A DNA stretch of 64,000 bases. Source: Synchiropus splendidus (taxonomy: Eukaryota > Chordata > Actinopteri > Syngnathiformes > Callionymidae). The position numbers and the translations under genes were made by a program. Below, piece after piece: positions 34,674 to 45,660 of the stretch; the first letter of the stretch is position 1, and every line of letters begins with the position of its first letter. The notes under the pieces were generated by a model, which did no database searches, had not been told where the DNA came from, and saw only the letters and a list, made by a program, of their open reading frames with translations. Location: the NCBI RefSeq assembly GCF_027744825.2, contig NC_071340.1:4156501-4220500 (forward strand), given 5' to 3'.

Positions 34674-35417
34674 TGTCATATCCGTAACTACTTTGTCTGT
34701 TTTAACCTCGGTTCACCCCGCATTGTTCCATGCTTTTATTTTGTTACTCTCGGTTGCTCCTGTGTTTCCTTTTCCTTCCTTTCTTCCAGCTTCACAAGTG
34801 GCGCAGCTGGTGTTCATTTGACAATCAAGCCTCACATGGATTTCAACACCTCAACACCAGTCTGCGCCGCCAGAGGACTGTTTCGCTTCCACATGGTAAA
34901 CTCTTTCAAGACTCTCTCGCTTCGTTCCCCTGACTTTTCTAAATTTCTCTGCGCGCTTGATTTCCTTTTCAGCCGCCTTCTTAGTTCTCGTTCTTCCTCG
35001 CTCCGTTTTCTGTTTTCCCCTCCATTCATATAGTCGACCCGCGTGTGGGCATTTAGTCTCACCTCTTTCATTTATCGTTTATAGAAGTTGATTCCTCGTG
35101 TGAGTTTGAGTTTTTTCTCCTCCACGCAGCGCTTTAAGTTATTTGGACCTCGTGAGCTTATCTCCGAGCGTGTTTGTGTTCTCCTCGTTTTATAGGCCTG
35201 ATTCTAATTCGCCTCTCTTCTGTTTTCAGATTCTTCCCCAATCCCTACGTGTAGTTCCCGGTCCGCGTTCTGGCTCCGGCGCTTTCTGTTCTCCGTACTT
35301 GTTCGTCTGTCTTAAAACTCGCCTTTTGTTGAATAAATTCTTTAATTTACTCTCGTTTCGGAGTTTTCTGTCGACCAGCACTCACTGCACCTGGGTCCAA
35401 CTTACGCAGCCATGACA
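34674..35417 (+). repeat. 5' LTR of chromovirus
   Basis: 744 bases, TG...CA. AATAAA at 35332-35337 is the likely polyadenylation signal (used in the 3' copy), giving a short U5. No obvious TATA box. Open frames inside are repeated exactly in the 3' LTR and are not genes. The last six bases supply the ATG and second codon of the polyprotein. Confidence 0.93.
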
Positions 35418-38400
35418 GAATCCTCTGGCCACGCCCCCGACCCAGCAGTGGTTGCTAGTCTGCAGAAAGCTGTAGGCATTCAGGGCTCGAGAATCTCGAC
35501 TCTTGAAAGAGCGACTCAGAGCGTCCTGGAGCAGCTGCAGAACATTACTTCGGTGCTCGATCGTTTGTCTGTCTCCCCAGCTGACTCGGGCGCCTCCACG
35601 CCGGTGTCAGCAGCAATTTCTGCAGCTGACTCAGCACACCCTGATACCAGCGGACGCGAACCAAACATCCCCACGCCGGAGGTCTATGCTGGTAAGCCAG
35701 GGTTCTGCAAGAATTTTTTTATTCAATGCTCTCTAGTTTTTGATTCCCAACCGTCCCATTTTAGGACGGAGAGAGCCAAGGTCGCTTATTGCATTAACCT
35801 CCTGCGTGACAAGGCCAGTCAGTGGGCAGTCTCCTTATGGGAGTCAGACTCTCCCATCCTTAACAATTTCAAGAGTTTCTCCTTAGAGATGAGACGGGTC
35901 TTCGACGCTCCATTTAAGAGCGGACCTGGAGCTTCTCAGCGACTCATTTCCATGGTTCAGAACTCGCCAAGCGAGTCTGTCTCGGAATACTCAATTCGTT
36001 TCCGCATAGCAGCCGCTGAGGCTGGCTGGAACGAACCGGCTCTCATGTCCGCGTTTTATAATGGTCTTTCTAATTGTATCCAGGACCAGCTTTCCATACG
36101 CGACGAGCCCAATTCCCTGGAAGAGTTAATCCTTCTTTCCATCAGAATTGACAACCGCATAAGAGAGCACACCCAGCGGAGACGACCCACTCACACGGTT
36201 CCTCCAGTCCCGTTCTCACCACCTGAACCACCTTCCCAGTCCGAGTCTCTGTTAGACCTTCATGAACCCATGCAGGTGGGGAGGACGAGACTAACACCTG
36301 AGGAACGTCAACACCGGATATCTCGCGGTTTATGTCTGTACTGTGGTCAACCGGGCCACACTATCCGTTCCTGTCCAACCCGTCCCAGGGGCCCTCGTCT
36401 TCCCCTCGTCTCCAACAAGAAGGTTAGTACTCCTGCCACCACCACAGTCAACAGAATTATTTTCGCCGCGTCCCTGCGGGAAAATAACAAATATTCTCCT
36501 GTAGAAGCCTTTATTGACTCAGGTGCTGATGACAACTTTATCGATGCTGCTTTTGCTGAGTCTCTGTCTCTCTCTCTCACCAGACTGGACACTCCTCGCT
36601 CCCTGTCAGCAATTGACGGCAGTTCCCTCCCTCGTGTCACTCACCGCACCGCACCTTTAACCCTCACCATATCTGGAAATCACACTGAAGTAATTTCGTT
36701 CCTGGTCCTTCCATCCTCCTCGTCTCCACTGGTCCTTGGTTTCCCCTGGTTGTCCCTTCACAATCCTCACATCGACTGGACTTCTTCCAAGGTCACAGGT
36801 TGGAGCACTCACTGTCACGCTCACTGTCTTCGATCTGCTTCCACTGTCTATACTCTTCCTCGTCCTCAATCTCCTCCCGACCTTTCTCGTGTTCCATCCT
36901 GCTACCACGATTTAGAACAAGTTTTTAGTAAAGATCAGGCCCTGTCCCTTCCCCCGCATCGCCCCTACGATTGCGCCATCGACCTAATCCCCGAGGCTCC
37001 TCTACCCTCAAGTAGACTTTATAATGTCTCCCGGCCTGAAAGGGAGTCTTTAGAAAGCTACATCAACGAGTCTCTGGCGGCGGGCCTGATCCGTCCCTCC
37101 TCCTCTCCTCTGGGGGCTGGATTCTTTTTTGTTAGCAAGAAAGACAAAACCCTGCGCCCCTGTATAGATTATCGTGGCTTAAATCTGATTACAATCAGAA
37201 ATCAGTATCCTCTCCCTCTAATTGACCCTGCCTTTGAACCTCTGAACCAAGCTACCATCTTTTCCAAACTTGATCTTAGAAATGCTTACCACTTGGTTCG
37301 GATCCGTGAGGGAGACGAGTGGAAGACTGCTTTTAAAACACCCCTGGGACACTTCGAATACCGGGTCATGCCTTTTGGGTTAACTAATGCACCAGCCGTC
37401 TTTCAGGCATTGGTTAATGACGTACTAAGAGACATGATTAACCATTTTGTCTATGTTTATCTGGATGATATCTTGATCTTCTCGAAGGGGGAGGAGGAAC
37501 ATCAGGAACACGTTCGTCTTGTACTTCAGAGGCTGCTGGAGAACAAACTGTATTGCAAGGCTGAGAAGTGTGAGTTTCACGTGAAACAGGTCAGCTTCCT
37601 GGGCTTCATCTTAGCGGAGGGACGTCTCATCCCCGACCCAGCCAAGATTGAGACTGTTGTCAACTGGAAGACTCCCACCAACCGCAAACAGCTCCAGCAA
37701 TTCCTTGGGTTCGCCAACTTCTACAGACGGTTCATCCGCAACTACAGTAAGGTTGCCGCGCCTCTAACTTCTCTCACCTCCTCCAAAAAGGAGTTCAGCT
37801 GGAGCCCTGAAGCTGAACAAGCTTTTGAAAGACTCCGAACTCTATTCTCTTCCGCTCCCATCCTACGCCACCCGGATCCCAGATGCCAATTCATCGTCGA
37901 GGTGGACGCCTCAGATTCAGGGCTGGGCGCGGTGCTCTCCCAGAGGGACCCTCACGACCAGAAGGTACACCCGTGTGCTTATTTTTCAAGGAGACTGACC
38001 CCTGCAGAACAAAACTACGACGTTGGGAACCGCGAGTTACTGGCAATGGTGGCTGCGTTGCAAGAATGGAGGCACTGGCTTGAGGGCACTGAAACTCCCT
38101 TCTTGGTGCTTACGGACCACAAAAACCTCATTTACCTGCAGACCGCTAAACGCCTCAACTCCCGTCAGGCCCGGTGGGCCCTGTTTCTTGGACGATTCAA
38201 CTTCTCCATCTCTTATCGTCCAGGAAGCCGTAATGTCAAGCCTGATGCACTTTCTCGTCTCCACGACCCATTTGTTTCATCCGACAAGACAGAGACCATC
38301 CTCCCCGCATCCTGTGTGATCCGAGCCGCCAGCTGGGACGTAGAGAAGGCTGTCTTAGAGGACCAGAAACTCCATCCAGCTCCCAGTCCCGGTCCTCCAA

Positions 38401-39710
38401 ATCGCCTGTTCGTCCCGGTACCCACGAGACCTCAGATCCTCCATTGGGGCCACTCATCCAAACTCGCCTGCCATCCTGGTACGTTCCGCACCTTAAGTCT
38501 TATTAATCAACGTTTCTGGTGGCCAGGCATGACTCGAGACATCAAGAACTTCTGCAAGGCCTGTACGACCTGCAACCGAGCAAAGTCCTCCCACCGTCCT
38601 CCTGCTGGTCTTCTGAAACCGCTGCCGCTTCCTGGTCGCCCTTGGTCCCACATTGCAGTGGATTTTGTGACTGGCCTCCCCCCTTCAGCAGGAATGACAA
38701 CTGTCATGACGGTGGTGGATCGTTTCTCCAAGATGGCACACTTCATTCCCCTACCCAAGTTGCCTTCAGCTCTCGAGACTGCTAACCTTTTGGTCCTCCA
38801 CGTTTTCCGTCTCCACGGAATCCCCTGCGACGTGGTCTCTGACAGAGGACCACAATTCTCCTCCCAGGTCTGGCGTGCCTTCCTTAAGGCCCTGGGAGCG
38901 TCCCCCAGCCTGTCCTCCGGCTACCATCCCCAGACCAACGGACAAACGGAGAGAACGAACCAAGACCTGGAGTCCGCCCTCCGATGCGTCTCTGCTCAAG
39001 ATCCCTCCGCCTGGGCCTCCAATCTCCCCTGGGTGGAATACGCTCATAACTCGCTGGCTTCTTCTTCTACGGGCATGTCTCCTTTTATGGTTGCCTATGG
39101 TTATCAGCCTCCTCTTTTTCCATCCCAGGAAGCTGAGACCTCCGTCCCATCTGTTACCCAGCACTTGCGTCGCTGCCGGGAGACCTGGTCCCGGGCCCGC
39201 ACAGCTCTATCTCACACCGCCGAACGCAACAAGAGACTGGCAGACCGAAACCGGATCCCAGCTCCGTCTTACCATCCCGGCGACATGGTCTGGCTCTCGA
39301 CCCGTGATTTACAGCTTCCGGGTGAGTCTCGCAAGCTCTCACCCAGATACATCGGTCCGTTCAAGATTGAGAAGCTCATCAATGACACGGCTGTAAGGTT
39401 AAGACTCCCAGCTTCTCTCCAGATCCATCCCACGTTCCACGTCTCACTTCTAAAACCAGTCTCCTCGTCCCCACTCCATGCAGCCTCTGAAGCTCCTCCT
39501 CCTCCCTTCACCATAGACAACCACCCTGCATATAAGGTTCACAAGATCCTAAACAGCAGAAGACGTGGCCGAGGGGTCCAGTACTTGGTTGACTGGGAGG
39601 GTTACGGCCCAGAGGAACGATCATGGATCCCTCGGTCACTCATCTTAGATCCCTCTCTGATTTCAGAGTTCCATGCCAGTTTCCCAGATAGACCCGGTAA
39701 AGCGCCATGA
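35412..39710 (+). CDS. Chromovirus gag-pol polyprotein
   Basis: A 1432-residue single frame. Gag capsid-like region occupies about residues 95-250. A CCHC knuckle ([14 protein letters not shown]) is at 308-321. The protease DSGA active site starts at 369. The reverse transcriptase has YLDD at 683-686, and RNase H has VEVDAS with Asp 832. The integrase has an HHCC zinc domain from about 1011, then Asp 1084 (AVDFVTG), Asp 1144 (SDRGPQF) and Glu 1180 (QTERTNQ), a D-60-D-35-E spacing. A C-terminal chromodomain ([15 protein letters not shown]) spans about 1374-1422 and in this group directs integration by binding histone marks. All catalytic residues are present. The ATG overlaps the LTR end. Gag and pol are fused without a stop or shift, so the Gag:Pol ratio must be set otherwise, for example by proteolysis. 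No envelope gene is present. Confidence 0.95.
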   Translation: MTESSGHAPDPAVVASLQKAVGIQGSRISTLERATQSVLEQLQNITSVLDRLSVSPADSGASTPVSAAISAADSAHPDTSGREPNIPTPEVYAGKPGFCKNFFIQCSLVFDSQPSHFRTERAKVAYCINLLRDKASQWAVSLWESDSPILNNFKSFSLEMRRVFDAPFKSGPGASQRLISMVQNSPSESVSEYSIRFRIAAAEAGWNEPALMSAFYNGLSNCIQDQLSIRDEPNSLEELILLSIRIDNRIREHTQRRRPTHTVPPVPFSPPEPPSQSESLLDLHEPMQVGRTRLTPEERQHRISRGLCLYCGQPGHTIRSCPTRPRGPRLPLVSNKKVSTPATTTVNRIIFAASLRENNKYSPVEAFIDSGADDNFIDAAFAESLSLSLTRLDTPRSLSAIDGSSLPRVTHRTAPLTLTISGNHTEVISFLVLPSSSSPLVLGFPWLSLHNPHIDWTSSKVTGWSTHCHAHCLRSASTVYTLPRPQSPPDLSRVPSCYHDLEQVFSKDQALSLPPHRPYDCAIDLIPEAPLPSSRLYNVSRPERESLESYINESLAAGLIRPSSSPLGAGFFFVSKKDKTLRPCIDYRGLNLITIRNQYPLPLIDPAFEPLNQATIFSKLDLRNAYHLVRIREGDEWKTAFKTPLGHFEYRVMPFGLTNAPAVFQALVNDVLRDMINHFVYVYLDDILIFSKGEEEHQEHVRLVLQRLLENKLYCKAEKCEFHVKQVSFLGFILAEGRLIPDPAKIETVVNWKTPTNRKQLQQFLGFANFYRRFIRNYSKVAAPLTSLTSSKKEFSWSPEAEQAFERLRTLFSSAPILRHPDPRCQFIVEVDASDSGLGAVLSQRDPHDQKVHPCAYFSRRLTPAEQNYDVGNRELLAMVAALQEWRHWLEGTETPFLVLTDHKNLIYLQTAKRLNSRQARWALFLGRFNFSISYRPGSRNVKPDALSRLHDPFVSSDKTETILPASCVIRAASWDVEKAVLEDQKLHPAPSPGPPNRLFVPVPTRPQILHWGHSSKLACHPGTFRTLSLINQRFWWPGMTRDIKNFCKACTTCNRAKSSHRPPAGLLKPLPLPGRPWSHIAVDFVTGLPPSAGMTTVMTVVDRFSKMAHFIPLPKLPSALETANLLVLHVFRLHGIPCDVVSDRGPQFSSQVWRAFLKALGASPSLSSGYHPQTNGQTERTNQDLESALRCVSAQDPSAWASNLPWVEYAHNSLASSSTGMSPFMVAYGYQPPLFPSQEAETSVPSVTQHLRRCRETWSRARTALSHTAERNKRLADRNRIPAPSYHPGDMVWLSTRDLQLPGESRKLSPRYIGPFKIEKLINDTAVRLRLPASLQIHPTFHVSLLKPVSSSPLHAASEAPPPPFTIDNHPAYKVHKILNSRRRGRGVQYLVDWEGYGPEERSWIPRSLILDPSLISEFHASFPDRPGKAP
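35421..35429 (+). promoter_or_regulatory. Putative self-priming primer-binding site
   Basis: tcctctggc, three bases after the LTR, is the perfect complement of gccagagga at 34869-34877 inside the LTR. Tf1/sushi-type chromoviruses are known to prime with the 5' end of their own RNA rather than a tRNA. No tRNA-like site is evident here. This is inference: it requires transcription to start near 34869. Confidence 0.35.
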
Positions 39711-39718
39711 GGCCCTCC

Positions 39719-39733
39719 TTAAGGGGGGGGTAC
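39719..39733 (+). promoter_or_regulatory. Polypurine tract of chromovirus
   Basis: A run of aagggggggg lies three bases before the 3' LTR, the expected place for the plus-strand primer. Confidence 0.75.
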
Positions 39734-40477
39734 TGTCATATCCGTAACTACTTTGTCTGTTTTAACCTCGGTTCACCCCGCATTGTTCCATGCTTTTATT
39801 TTGTTACTCTCGGTTGCTCCTGTGTTTCCTTTTCCTTCCTTTCTTCCAGCTTCACAAGTGGCGCAGCTGGTGTTCATTTGACAATCAAGCCTCACATGGA
39901 TTTCAACACCTCAACACCAGTCTGCGCCGCCAGAGGACTGTTTCGCTTCCACATGGTAAACTCTTTCAAGACTCTCTCGCTTCGTTCCCCTGACTTTTCT
40001 AAATTTCTCTGCGCGCTTGATTTCCTTTTCAGCCGCCTTCTTAGTTCTCGTTCTTCCTCGCTCCGTTTTCTGTTTTCCCCTCCATTCATATAGTCGACCC
40101 GCGTGTGGGCATTTAGTCTCACCTCTTTCATTTATCGTTTATAGAAGTTGATTCCTCGTGTGAGTTTGAGTTTTTTCTCCTCCACGCAGCGCTTTAAGTT
40201 ATTTGGACCTCGTGAGCTTATCTCCGAGCGTGTTTGTGTTCTCCTCGTTTTATAGGCCTGATTCTAATTCGCCTCTCTTCTGTTTTCAGATTCTTCCCCA
40301 ATCCCTACGTGTAGTTCCCGGTCCGCGTTCTGGCTCCGGCGCTTTCTGTTCTCCGTACTTGTTCGTCTGTCTTAAAACTCGCCTTTTGTTGAATAAATTC
40401 TTTAATTTACTCTCGTTTCGGAGTTTTCTGTCGACCAGCACTCACTGCACCTGGGTCCAACTTACGCAGCCATGACA
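39734..40477 (+). repeat. 3' LTR of chromovirus
   Basis: The same 744 bases as 34674-35417, at a constant offset of 5060. No difference was noticed in a line-by-line comparison. Confidence 0.93.
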
Positions 40478-40482
40478 ATACT
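40478..40482. repeat. Target-site duplication (right), atact
   Basis: Matches 34669-34673. Confidence 0.9.
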
Positions 40483-41118
40483 ACCAAACACAATCTCCAC
40501 AATGAGAATTTTTCATATCACAATAAATTTGATAAAGACATGGCACACTCGCTGCATTGGACTTGAATACACGAATACAACGAAACCAGGACGGCGTACC
40601 GTGCTCTCCGGCTGTGCGACATTTGACAGCTAACACTGCCGTGTGACAGTTGTGGAGAGTTTGGTGTATTTTGGTTCACGATCGTAGTTTTGAGCTTATT
40701 AACAAACAGATTTTAGTATTTTAACGTCACTTGGTGCTGTTCCAAGACAGACGAATAATGTAGATACATTCTATTTTCTTCAGTCGTTAATGCTTTTTGA
40801 ACAAATTGTAGTCTCACTAAAGGTAAAAAAATAAATATGTTTTTAGTTACTTTTAGTTTCCATATTAATTGATATTATTAGTTTTCATGAATCTGTATTT
40901 TGAGGGTGATTTAAACAAATGCGCGAGCAAAGTTACTTCACCATCAGCTGTGATATTAAGATCAGACCTAGACTGAGAAATACTGAGTTTGAGCCTTCAT
41001 AAAGTTACTACTCAACACCAATACAGACACACACAAGCACAAATTGGATTGTAATGCACAATCTCTCACACAAACAAACAAAAAAGACTGGCTGTAACAC
41101 AAAAATTACTGACAACAT

Positions 41119-41186
<68 letters not shown>

Positions 41187-41974
41187 AGAAGGACCTCACA
41201 CAGACACAAATTACCACATGACATGCAACCATTGTTCAGTGGGAATAAGTTACAAGAACTGTTCTTCACTCTGCTCCTTTTCACTCCCTGTATCATGTCA
41301 AATGAGATATTGACTGAATGTGTTCCAGCACTGTAACAGTTATGTAGACATGTGATATAATAGTAATGCAAATGTCCTATAACTTGTCATGTAACACATT
41401 TACAAAGTAGAAGGGACTGAAATAAACATTTCCAAAATATGTTCTGTTCTATATTGTTCCATACTTCAGCATCCTGGTGGAAAATAAGGTTGCAACCCTG
41501 TTAAAAGCACATAGTTATTTTGTTCCTAGTTAACTGGCTGTACAGTTTATCTACTAGAAACGCCACAGCCACTAAAGAGTGTGATGTTTCAGGGAAATAA
41601 AATGCATTTGTTTTGAAGGTACATCTTGGGGTTTGTAATTGTTGACACTTAGATGATTGACTTCCTTTTATTCACAAATAACTTAAATGACAATTTATGC
41701 TTCATCTAAAATCAGTCCCTAGCAAAAGTGAAAACGCAGAACAAACAAAGAGTAGCTATAGCCATATTTTCATAACAGTCACACAAACTGAAAGTGCTAA
41801 AAGTAAAACCAATGTGTCTTGTTCCATGCTGTTGCTGATGGTGTTTGATAACCAGAACTCTGCTTATTTTGCAAGTTTCCGGTGAAAAATGATAAGCTTG
41901 CCTTTGTGGTTTCATAGTGCGTTTAAGCTCAACTTTTTGAGAAATGGTAACTAAGGAGCTTGGAATCAATATAG
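40483..41974. other. No gene recognised; contains (CA)n
   Basis: Unassigned sequence with one long microsatellite. It is the right flank of the chromovirus insertion. Confidence 0.45.
41122..41186. repeat. (CA)n microsatellite
   Basis: About 32 CA units without interruption. Confidence 0.97.
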
Positions 41975-42420
41975 GGTCTACTGGTGAGATAAAATTCGAT
42001 TAAAAAAAATAGAATTAATTAGCAAATTTGTGATTGATTAGTCTCAATTAATCGCAGTTTAATTGTTTAAAAGTTTAATAAGAATATTTACCACAAAGAA
42101 GCCACATTTTTCAATTGAATTTGGTATATTACTGAATCAAGTGATGGGCCCATACATAAATTTAAACAACAAAATGTTGTTTATTTTGCATCAATTTGAC
42201 AGTGGCACAATAAATCACAATGGTGGCTATATTCAAGTATTTATATCACCTTATTTAAACAAAAGGTCTTTTAATGGCTTGAAAATATTTGCATAAGAAT
42301 TTCAATTTTATAAGAATTTCAAGTACATTCAGAGTAGTGAAAACCCTGGCCATTGTGTAGTGAAAAACCTCCCTGAACAAAAGCAAAGAGATTGCTTTGG
42401 ATTCCTCTTTGGATGTGTGT
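41975..42420 (+). repeat. Short AT-rich DNA-transposon-like repeat, copy 2 of 3
   Basis: It aligns along its length with 20382-20775 (tctcaattaatcgcagtttaat, caataaatca.gatggtggctatattcaagt and others). It has an extra piece near 42340-42400 missing from copy 1. Confidence 0.6.
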
Positions 42421-42447
42421 TGTTGTTGTTATCATCCTAGCTGCGAC

Positions 42448-42448
<1 letters not shown>

Positions 42449-42522
<74 letters not shown>
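42449..42522. repeat. (TA)n microsatellite
   Basis: About 36 TA units following directly on repeat copy 2. Confidence 0.97.
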
Positions 42523-42525
<3 letters not shown>

Positions 42526-43734
42526 TTCCAGAAAAATAATGACAAGAAACCAGAATAATTAGCCTTACATTCAAGGAGAAACCACAACATCATTTCAAGT
42601 ACTAATAATGACCATATGTGTGCTGCAGCTGGACTATATTCCATCAACCTGCATCATCTTCCACACTTATTGCGGAGCAGATTGTGCAGGTCCTTCACTT
42701 GTGGCCGTTTTCCATTCCATGTGCGAGAACCTGGCCTGGCCCTGTTTGCTTTTGCATTTAAACAGGGCCTATGTGCCAAGTGGGAGAGGTGGTGTGACAG
42801 CTGGATTAGATGTGACAGTTGAAGTGGACTTACAGAAGTTTGTCTCAAATTCTGTCGGGATGTGATCTTACAAGTTAGGAATGTAGTTTTGGTTTGTAGA
42901 TTAGGTAGAACAGAATGTAGGATTACTACAGTAAATAATTTACTGCAAATCTAATAACTACTATTTTTTACTGTTTAAATGTTTACTATTTTTATCCACT
43001 ACTTCTTAATCTAGACTTAAATTGTGACTCCACTATAATTAGCAGGATCATTTCTAATGTTTAAGTGTTAACCTGCTTGTCTCTTACTTATGAATGAATT
43101 CTAGACTGTCTTAGGATGTTTGTTTAGGAAAAGATTTTGAGCTACACATTCAGGTAGAAGTGCACTTGTAGAAATATACACCTTTAATGTATCTTCCGGA
43201 TGTTTGTTTACTCGTGAGAATGACTACCAAAAATTTCAGTTCATCTTGGGGTGGAGTCTCCGCTGATCTCTTGGGGTCCTGGTTGCCATGGTGCCTCATT
43301 CCTGATCCCATTTTCTGGCCTTTTTTGGGTGGATAGCTGTAAACAGATGATCCGATCCACTCCTCTGATTGGCTTGCTTCTGCTGGTTGACTGGCTCGTC
43401 CCATCTCTGCCTGGCTCCTTAATTCATCCTCCTCACCCATCACTGTCCCAAAGGTTCCTTGTCTTCCACATTCCTTCACTTGGGGGAAGGTAGATGTTTT
43501 CCCCCACAAACTCAGGCTCAATTCAGGCTGTTTGGACCAGTTCTGGGTTGGATGTCTCCTGGATTCCTCCTTGGTCCTTGTACCAGGTGGTTCCTGCCTT
43601 TCATAAGTCACTCTTCCATCCATGCATCTTTCCCAAACGAAGCTTATCATACACACCTCTCATACTGGATCAAATTGATGTTACCTTACCCGTGATCACT
43701 GCATCTGTTGGATTCTTTCATTAGACAAAGCATT
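42523..43734. other. No gene recognised
   Basis: The 43150-43656 minus-strand open frame is Gln/Ser/Glu-rich with no recognised motif. It starts at a non-ATG codon and may belong to an unidentified repeat. Confidence 0.4.
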
Positions 43735-44316
43735 ATAAAACAGTTTTTTCAATAGCAGATACTTGATGAATATGATCAAGTAAAATATCATGATTCCCAC
43801 AACTGATGCAGTGATGATGTTTCCAGCAGACCCTCTCTGTGAGACACTTGTGCCACGGATACAGAGGCATCTTTTAGCAAGTTGTGATAAGAGTGGATAC
43901 TCATATTGGTGCTCCTTCCACCAGGCCAGTGGGTTTTCCCTGAGGTTTGCTTCCTTGTAGCGAGTCACCTGCTCCTTCTGCTCATCTTGATTATTGGTTG
44001 GTGATACAACACCGTAACGTTAACCAAGAAGGGCAGCCAGTAGACAAGACGGCTTTAGGGAAGGGTCTTAAACAGCAAATAATATAAATAGTTTTTTTAT
44101 GGCTATAGATGTTTTATGATTCAGTCATGATTCCGACAGAGGTTCAGAAGACATCACTTTGCACTTCACTAGATAAGTGGGTGACACTAACCTTTTTCCT
44201 TTTTGTCTTCAATGACGTCGGATGCTTTTCCGTCAACAACATTGGAACACTGGAAGACAGCCAAAATAAAGTAGGTGGACCTAAAATGAAATTCAGAATG
44301 TACTGTATATTATTAA

Positions 44317-44605
44317 TAGTGGTGGGACTTTAACGAGTTAATTATGATTAAGTAATTACAACATTATTACGATTAATTAATTACAACAGAAAAGTTTTAT
44401 TTAATTTGTTATAAAATTAAAATTCTTATACTGGGAAATAAATTTGTTTAAAATGTATGTATAGGTCCATCATTTGATTCAGTAATATTCAAATTGAAAA
44501 GCGTGGCTTCTTGTGGCAAATATTCTTTTACCATTAGACTGTGATTAATTTATATTAATTAATCATAAATTCTCTAATTACCTAGATGTTTTTTAAATTG
44601 AATCC
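44317..44605 (-). repeat. Short AT-rich DNA-transposon-like repeat, copy 3 (reverse orientation)
   Basis: The ends are gtgggactttaac at 44322 and, inverted, gtgggattcaa at 44605. The inside contains the complement of words seen in copies 1 and 2 (tccatcatttgattcagtaat, cttcttgtggcaaatattc). It lies inside the hAT transposase remnant. Confidence 0.6.
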
Positions 44606-44610
44606 CACCC

Positions 44611-44611
<1 letters not shown>

Positions 44612-44645
<34 letters not shown>
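44612..44645. repeat. (AT)n microsatellite
   Basis: About 16 AT units. Confidence 0.95.
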
Positions 44646-44647
<2 letters not shown>

Positions 44648-45660
44648 ATTAAACAATGGCTTGCGTTTACTATTCTAACGTACCATCATTGTCTTACCTC
44701 TGGTGGATGCTTGTTCAGTCTTTCAGCCTCTGCCGTCTGCAGTCCATCATAAACCTCCTGACGTAAGGAAAGACTTTTAACTGTTTCTCTTTAAGAATGT
44801 AATTGGTTGTGGAACTGCGTCTGAAGAAATTTTCAATAGGTCTCACTCTCCCCAACAGACACACAACTCCTGTGATTGTGAACACCAGAGCCTCTGCAGG
44901 TGTTCTCGTATTTGACGCGTTGTCAGTGACAATTACTGGAGACTTAGCTTTGATTTCCCTCAGCGAGAGCATTTTGTCGATGTTCTGCCAGGTTCTGTCC
45001 AGTGTGGCTCTCGGGCATTTCCCTTTTTTCTAAAACAAAAGTGACTAGCTCCCAGTCCTTGTTAATAAAGTGTGGCGTAATTGTGATGCATGCCTCAGTT
45101 GTTCGTGAGGTCCAACTGTCACACGTTAGAGCAACTCTCTCCACGCTGGCCAGGGATGCATTTACATGTGCCTTCATCTCAGTGTGAAGTTTAAGTGAAG
45201 GCAATTGAGTCAGTAATCTGCCACTTGTATGAACACGTTCCACCGGTGTCCATCATGGTTTGCTTCGGATTGTGCTGTAACTTCCCGAGTTGGAGGAGTT
45301 ACCTGGTCTGGGTGGTGATGTTTTAGATGTGTTCGGAGGTTAGTTGTATTGCCACTGCACAACTGTTGCCACAGTTTGATCTATTTCTTCACTTTCCTTC
45401 TTCTTTTCAAAACCGAAGCGGTCCCATATATTTGATATCATGCCTGTTGCCGCCGTGGTTTCGTATCCCACCGTGTCAGCAGTTTCACTTGCTGGAAGTG
45501 CTCTAAAGAAACTAGTGGCGGGAACCGGAATCAGTCTTCCTGCACAATGGTAGCAAGATGATTTTGATTTGAATGAGCTTAATGTATCAATATCCGCGGC
45601 TCAAATATCGATACTTTATGAGGGAAAAAAATTGCTTAAAGTCCCACAATCAATAAAATT

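Larger units (their letters stand above)
34674..40477 (+). mobile_element. Full-length Ty3/Gypsy chromovirus (Tf1/sushi-like), apparently intact
   Basis: 5804 bases from TGTCATATCC (34674) to GCCATGACA (40477), flanked by a perfect 5-base target duplication atact at 34669-34673 and 40478-40482. The two LTRs are 744 bases each and identical in every line compared by eye. Between them lies one uninterrupted 1432-residue gag-pol frame, then a G-rich polypurine tract just before the 3' LTR. The LTR ends form a 6-base inverted repeat (TGTCAT...ATGACA). The structure is that of a very recent, possibly active insertion. Confidence 0.95.
43800..45460 (-). pseudogene. hAT/ZBED-like transposase, broken
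   Basis: The protein would bind the transposon ends through its BED zinc finger and cut DNA through an RNase H-fold core. Here the core has a deletion after DNASNTRTPAEALVFTITG, where the His-containing and second-Asp region should follow; the sequence resumes at LLGRVRPIENFF. Frameshifts separate the BED finger from the core, and about 700 bases of other sequence separate the core from the C-terminal dimerisation block. No domesticated ZBED gene is suggested, because no single frame joins the parts. Confidence 0.6.
43735..45660 (-). mobile_element. hAT (ZBED-type) DNA transposon remnant
   Basis: Three transposase blocks lie in order on the minus strand. A BED-finger-like region is at about 45460-45260 (IWDRFGFEKKKE, then NLRTHLKHHHPDQ in another frame). 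The RNase H-like catalytic region at 45243-44715 reads ASVERVALTCDSWTSRTTEA, SPVIVTDNASN and LGRVRPIENFFRRSS. The dimerisation domain at 43990-43800 reads ENPLAWWKEHQYEYPLLSQLAK. A plausible end, ttaaagtcccacaatca, is at 45640-45656. The element is interrupted between 44000 and 44710 by a short repeat and an (AT)n tract. Confidence 0.65.

Noticed and set aside
34730..35415. Open frames inside the LTR (also at 39790-40475)
   Set aside because: They are repeated exactly in both LTRs, have no family motif and are low-complexity Ser/Phe/Leu sequence.
36347..39520. Many antisense and off-frame open frames across the chromovirus
   Set aside because: They are shadows of the 1432-residue gag-pol frame, which explains the sequence fully.
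41122..41186. Regular repeats as a possible CRISPR array
   Set aside because: This and the other regular repeats are microsatellites with no spacers, and the sequence is vertebrate.
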